The position numbers and the translations under genes were made by a program. Below the pieces are notes generated by a model. The model was not told the DNA's origin and did no database searches. It saw only the letters and a list, made by a program, of their open reading frames with translations. Shown here in pieces: positions 61,501 to 64,000 of a DNA stretch of 64,000 nucleotides; the stretch's first letter is position 1; every line of letters starts with the position of its first letter. The stretch is taken from assembly GCF_029633865.1 (NCBI RefSeq), contig NC_079219.1, positions 55,728,182 to 55,792,181 on the forward strand. The letters run 5' to 3'. Source of the stretch: Lampris incognitus (Eukaryota; Chordata; Actinopteri; Lampriformes; Lampridae).

Positions 61501-62794
61501 TGCCCTTGATGCCTCCACCTGTTTAGGAGATATCTTAACTTAACCTCTTCAGAGAGCGATAACTCAAATCAACCATTTTTCAACTATCCAAACAGCAAAT
61601 TGCATCCTAAAACAGGAGGCAGGATTTGCCTGAATACTGATGGGGGGAAAAAAATAATGCACATATTATTTCAATATTTTACTGACTTGTTTGGTGGGGT
61701 TTTACATGATGTTCTATTTCACACAGAGAAAAACAGAGCAGTGTGTACTATGGCTCAGTTTCAAGTTGATCTCAGCAGGAACAGCAAGTCTACTATGCAA
61801 AGTGTGGTGCCCCTTACCACCAATGGCTTTAAATCATCCACTCCAAAATGTCAACCAAAAATCAACAATTTTCCATTTCTTAAAGCCATTATCTAGATAC
61901 TTAATATTTTAGAGACTTGAGAGAAAGGTAGCATAATGTGGCCAGTTTCCATCAAATTAGTACTGTCCAACTCGGAAACCTTTAGCTGTTAAAAACACCA
62001 GTTACCCTTTGGCCTTGACTTTGTGAGTCATTCCCAGAGCCATGTCACCAGCTTTAAGAGGACAATCACACTGTGTCAGAATGCACACACTGTCTTGGTC
62101 AGGATATGTTTCCACATCAGGAGAACAGAAAAAAACCTCATTATTGGCTGCAGATGGGCTATAACGCCATACTCATCCTCTCTCTCTCTCGCTCCTTCAC
62201 TCACCCAGTCTCTCATACCACACAGAGACTTTTTACTGCCACAGCGTCCTGCTTGTGTGCCTCACCTTCCGGTGCAGTGTCCTCCGTATACGTATACTCC
62301 CCCGTTTCAGTTCGAGGGTGCTGTGTCCCCGCCTTATTCTCCTTACTTTCTGCCACACTCAGAACTCGAGCAAGTACCGCTGACATGCCTTGAGCAGCTG
62401 GACCAGCACCGAGCGAGGGTTTCGCAGTCAGTGCTTGGGCATCACATTCTGCTTGGTCCGAGGAGGGCGTTGCAAGACTTCTCTGGACCTGGGAGACAGG
62501 AGGAGGATAGAAGTTAACATCTGGACAAGGTTGGAGGTATTGTTTGGATGGGTAGGGAGATAACCAGTGTGAGGGTGACAGCAAAATCTGAGGGACTGTA
62601 AACAGACTGTATATGTGTCATAGCCAAGGAGAGATGACCTTGCTCAGTATGTTGCTTACACCCCGTCTGGGGGCCAGCGGCCCAGTGTCGGTCGCAGGAC
62701 GAGGAGCTCCGGGCAGAGACGGCCCGGGGGCAACAAACCGGGGCTTTTTCGCCGCGTTACCCAAGAGCTGGCTGGGGGCTCCGGATCGTCGCAT
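40261..62794 (-). CDS. rad54b: RAD54B, SWI2/SNF2 DNA translocase of homologous recombination, 15 coding exons
   Basis: Nuclear ATP-dependent translocase that works with RAD51/DMC1 nucleoprotein filaments in strand exchange. Exons: 62794-62660, 62488-62266, 53895-53647, 48930-48631, 48057-47895, 46980-46755, 46493-46407, 46188-46068, 44936-44797, 44687-44397, 44134-43971, 43608-43347, 43139-43073, 41394-41197, 40481-40261. They join in phase to 948 codons plus stop (human 910). N terminus [20 protein letters not shown] matches the human start [33 protein letters not shown] is the conserved RAD54B-specific block. Helicase motif I DEMGLGKT (about residues 367-374), motif [11 protein letters not shown], motif III VILTGTPVQND, motifs V and [19 protein letters not shown] and [10 protein letters not shown]. 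The C-terminal [13 protein letters not shown] is also conserved. The least conserved, longest introns hold fsbp (intron 2) and a transposon nest (intron 3). No frameshift seen. Confidence 0.95.
40624..40983 (-). mobile_element. SINE family S1, copy 5, with target-site duplication
   Basis: Complete minus-strand copy in rad54b intron 14. GAATTAGG lies directly outside both ends (near 40612 and 40984), a likely target-site duplication. Confidence 0.88.
41671..41717. repeat. (TG)n microsatellite
   Basis: Pure TG run in rad54b intron 13, just before the LINE fragment. Confidence 0.93.
41757..43047 (+). pseudogene. LINE reverse transcriptase 3-prime part, antisense in rad54b intron 13
   Basis: Reverse-transcriptase text on the plus strand: [20 protein letters not shown] near 41845, a YANDNTLV box near 42045 where YADD would be expected, [18 protein letters not shown] near 42410, [20 protein letters not shown] and [20 protein letters not shown] near 42580. 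Later frames continue in two shifted frames to [12 protein letters not shown]. The 3-prime end is a (GATGAT)n tail at about 43021-43047. The mutated catalytic box and frameshifts make it dead. Confidence 0.82.
43204..43312. repeat. Probable dispersed fish repeat
   Basis: The words AGTCAAGTCAATTTTATTTG and CCTCAAGGGGCTTTACAG are familiar from a common fish repeat, but only one copy lies in this window. In rad54b intron 12. Confidence 0.45.
43885..43942. repeat. (AC)n microsatellite
   Basis: Pure CA run in rad54b intron 11, starting about 30 nt inside the intron from the exon 11 donor; (GT)n on the coding strand. Confidence 0.95.
45047..45601. mobile_element. hAT-type non-autonomous element with 8-bp target-site duplication
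   Basis: Begins CAGGGGTTCCCAAACTTTT and ends TTTTGAAAACCACTG, imperfect terminal inverted repeats with the CAG/CTG ends typical of hAT elements. AATTAGAC flanks both sides exactly (45039-45046 and 45602-45609). The 555-bp interior is AT-rich, contains a (TG)n run at 45342-45384 and has no transposase. In rad54b intron 8. Confidence 0.88.
46511..46532. repeat. (CA)n run before rad54b exon 7
   Basis: On the coding strand (GT)n leading to GTGCGTGTAG, the acceptor of exon 7 (exon start 46493). Confidence 0.85.
47318..47742 (-). mobile_element. SINE family S2, copy 4
   Basis: Nearly full-length minus-strand copy in rad54b intron 5: CTAGCGCCTCCTCTGGTC core on the minus strand and a degenerate tRNA-like head at the high-coordinate end. 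Confidence 0.82.
49549..49916 (-). mobile_element. SINE family S1, copy 6, with target-site duplication
   Basis: Full-length minus-strand copy inside the hAT element. GAAATGTCAACAACAT before it and GAAACGTCAACAACAT after it form a 16-bp target-site duplication with one mismatch. Confidence 0.92.
50571..50945 (+). mobile_element. SINE family S1, copy 7, with target-site duplication
   Basis: Full-length plus-strand copy inside the hAT element: head GGCGGCACGGTGGCACAGTG, B box GGTTCGAGCCC, tail (GGAT)n. ATGTTCCTACATGG flanks both ends. Reference copy for the family here. Confidence 0.93.
52362..52636 (-). repeat. Dispersed repeat R3, copy 3
   Basis: On the minus strand begins GTGTGGGAAGATGGCGGCGC, like copy 1, and contains GAAGCGGGGCAGGCTAAGC and CAGTTCCGACAGTCATCC, ending there. 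It abuts the right terminal repeat of the Penelope-like element and cuts its endonuclease reading frame. Confidence 0.78.
54748..54822 (+). repeat. Dispersed repeat R4, copy 2
   Basis: GAGAGAGCCACGAAACCGG, CAAATTCCACGTATGTGCAA and CCTACATGGCCAATAAACAT match the inverted copy at 33885. In rad54b intron 2. Confidence 0.65.
55313..55318 (-). other. fsbp: fsbp polyadenylation signal
   Basis: AATAAA on the minus strand about 273 nt after the fsbp stop codon. Confidence 0.5.
55591..57118 (-). CDS. fsbp: Fibrinogen silencer binding protein, nested in rad54b intron 2
   Basis: Nuclear DNA-binding repressor first described on the fibrinogen gamma-chain gene promoter. Two coding exons, 57118-56742 and 56149-55591, join with AG|G to give RLIYNKRN; 311 codons plus stop from MVGKARSSN (human FSBP 299 aa, beginning [20 protein letters not shown]). 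The N-terminal 100 or so residues are a Myb/SANT-like DNA-binding domain ([35 protein letters not shown]). A proline- and acid-rich middle ([14 protein letters not shown]) leads to a C-terminal coiled coil ([20 protein letters not shown]) ending in [10 protein letters not shown]. An in-frame ATG 30 nt upstream (57148) would add ten residues; the homologous start is preferred. Same strand as its host gene rad54b, as in human. A (CA)n run follows the exon 1 donor. Confidence 0.94.
57530..58480. promoter_or_regulatory. CpG-rich region upstream of fsbp
   Basis: GC- and CpG-dense, with GCCGCCGCCGCCGCAGCCGC near 57937 and several poly-C/G tracts, starting about 400 bp upstream of the fsbp start codon. 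A likely CpG-island promoter for fsbp inside rad54b intron 2. The open frames on both strands have no recognisable similarity. Confidence 0.5.
58490..60528. other. rad54b intron 2, nothing recognised
   Basis: No transposon copy, exon or RNA gene recognised. The frame at 59654-59977 (plus) has no similarity I recognise and no clear splice sites. Confidence 0.45.
60529..61412 (-). pseudogene. Tc1-like transposon with damaged transposase
   Basis: Inverted ends TACACCGATCAGCCAAAACA (from 60529) and its complement (to 61412) in TA context. On the minus strand the DDE domain is in two frames: [20 protein letters not shown] (61214-60987) and [20 protein letters not shown] with [20 protein letters not shown] (60983-60549). 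The first two catalytic aspartates (WSDES, QDNAPCH) and the third acidic site (ELLWD) remain, but a frameshift near 60985 and loss of the N-terminal helix-turn-helix make it inactive. In rad54b intron 2. Confidence 0.88.
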
Positions 62795-63450
62795 CCTTCT
62801 GCCGTTGCTCAGTTACAGCCGCGGTCTCTAATCTGGTAGAGCTAGCAGACAACGAACGGCGTGACACACGTTTAAAATGGGTGCTAAACTCACCAATGCC
62901 AAGGGGGGCACGTTAGCTAGCTTTCGGTCGTCATGGCGACGTCAGGCGTAACACGAGCGGGACCCGACGGGTCCGAAATAAATACACGGCAAACTGGCAA
63001 CGCGACAACCGTGCCATTGGTACTTAAAAGCCTCGACTACAGTTCCCTGTTCGACGACAGCAACGTCCGACAAGCGTACCTCACATAGCTGTAAAGAAAA
63101 ATGCCCGCCGTACCGAAAAAGACCTAAAACAAAGCGGCTAAACGGCAGGAAGTGTATACAACCCTCCCGTCTACTCGTCTTCCTCTGCGGGGCCGAATCT
63201 CCCGCTGAAGTCCCGCGGCACACCATTGGCTGCGCACTCCATGTGGGCGGGGTCAAAACCGGTAGGTACGCGCGTGTTTTTGGCTCGCCGCGCGAGGGCG
63301 GCGTCCAACGCCCGGCTGAAACAGCAGCCACTCGGCGCGTCGGGGCTGCCCCTGGTTGGCAAAACGAGCGCTTCTAAATGTACGCCTGGCAAACGTGCCA
63401 TAATGTCACCCCGCCTGCGGTTTCCTCTTGGGGTTTTTTTGCTTTCTGAC
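62640..63450. promoter_or_regulatory. CpG-rich rad54b promoter region
   Basis: CpG-dense from rad54b exon 1 to about 63450, the expected place of the rad54b transcription start on the minus strand. No TATA box was identified. Confidence 0.55.
63171..63401 (-). CDS. Hypothetical 76-aa ORF in the rad54b promoter region
   Basis: Open frame from MARLPGVHLEALVLPTRG to SGRFGPAEEDE and stop, 380 bp upstream of rad54b exon 1 on the same strand. I do not recognise it. CpG-rich DNA easily yields long open frames, so it may be chance; alternatively an upstream ORF of an alternative rad54b transcript or the last exon of an upstream gene. No domain, signal peptide or membrane span is visible. Confidence 0.15.
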   Translation of the reverse strand: MARLPGVHLEALVLPTRGSPDAPSGCCFSRALDAALARRAKNTRVPTGFDPAHMECAANGVPRDFSGRFGPAEEDE

Positions 63451-63779
63451 TGACAGCTGTCATTTTGACGTTTTCGTGGAATCTGTGATCCAATCAGGGC
63501 GCAGAAGAGAGCGGTAATCCGCGCCCAGAGGGGGGGAGAGAGAGAGAGATGGAGTGGAAAGATCAGGGAAGAGTGGTCTGAAAAGAGTTCAACGAAGAGA
63601 GGCAGACGGCATGGCGGATGGACAAGTTGGGGGGGGAGGGGCGGGGGGACAGTAATCTGCTGAGGCTTTTACCTGTCTTTATGTGTGTCACTGTAAGTAC
63701 AACACAATACAGCTGGTTGGACTGTGCATATTTTTTGGACGTGTTTGTGATAAGAGAGAGACACTGTGATCTGTAGCGA

Positions 63780-64000
63780 GAGTAGGGTGCAGGCGGAGGA
63801 GAGCCTGGAGAGGTGGAGGTATGCACTGGAGAGGTGGAGGTATGAAAGTCAGTAGGAGCAAGACGGAATACCTATGAGAGGGAGGGCAGTGGAATGGTCA
63901 GGATGCAAGGAGTGGAGGTGACAAAGGTGTATGAGTTTAAATACTTGGGGTCAACCGTCCAAAGTAACGGGGAGTGCAGTAGAGAGGTGAAGAAGACAGT
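63780..64000 (+). pseudogene. LINE reverse transcriptase fragment at window edge
   Basis: On the plus strand MKVSRSKTEYL, then after a stop or shift VTKVYEFKYLGSTVQSNGEC-like text (SNGECSREVKKT) continues to the end of the window. This is the region just after the catalytic box of a non-LTR reverse transcriptase, from a family different from the RTE-like copies. The rest lies outside. Confidence 0.7.

Overview
The window is vertebrate nuclear DNA, almost certainly from a teleost fish. It has spliced genes with GT/AG introns, very abundant (CA)n, (GATA)n and (GGAT)n microsatellites, tRNA-headed SINEs, Tc1-like and hAT-like DNA transposons, RTE-like LINEs and a Penelope-like element. I cannot name the species.

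Four protein genes can be reconstructed exon by exon, all on the minus strand: cdh17 (7-repeat liver-intestine cadherin, 18 coding exons, 1495-20617, 871 aa), gem (RGK-family GTPase, 4 coding exons, 28331-31681, 303 aa), rad54b (SWI2/SNF2 recombination translocase, 15 coding exons, 40261-62794, 948 aa), and fsbp (fibrinogen silencer binding protein, 2 coding exons, 55591-57118, 311 aa), which lies inside rad54b intron 2. Every predicted exon joins its neighbour in frame and no gene shows a disabling mutation. The order cdh17-gem-rad54b(fsbp) is the one I recall from human 8q22.1, so this is a conserved synteny block and not an operon; the products work separately (epithelial adhesion, calcium-channel and Rho signalling, homologous recombination, transcriptional repression).

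Layout: 1-1200, 3-prime flank of cdh17 with a fold-back repeat; 1495-20617, cdh17, whose introns hold a 2.1 kb minisatellite of 38-bp units, a head-to-head Tc1 fold-back, several SINEs, an (AT)n palindrome and an RTE-like LINE inside an inverted-repeat element; 20618-28330, intergenic microsatellites, an expanded SINE and a multi-copy CR1/L2-like repeat; 28331-31681, gem, whose intron 1 is about 1 kb of GATA/GACA repeat; 31682-40260, intergenic with LINE and SINE fragments; 40261-62794, rad54b with fsbp nested in it and a multi-level transposon nest in intron 3; 62795-64000, CpG-rich upstream region and the start of a LINE fragment.

I see no prokaryote-type system, CRISPR or gene cluster. The points most worth a second look are: the strand-asymmetric placement of AC repeats after 5-prime splice sites and GT repeats before 3-prime splice sites; a symmetric 52-residue extra exon in cdh17; the higher-order minisatellite that fills the last cdh17 intron up to about 20 nt from the acceptor; and several long inverted-repeat structures. 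All exon boundaries were worked out by eye from splice consensus, reading phase and remembered human homologues; no alignment was run.
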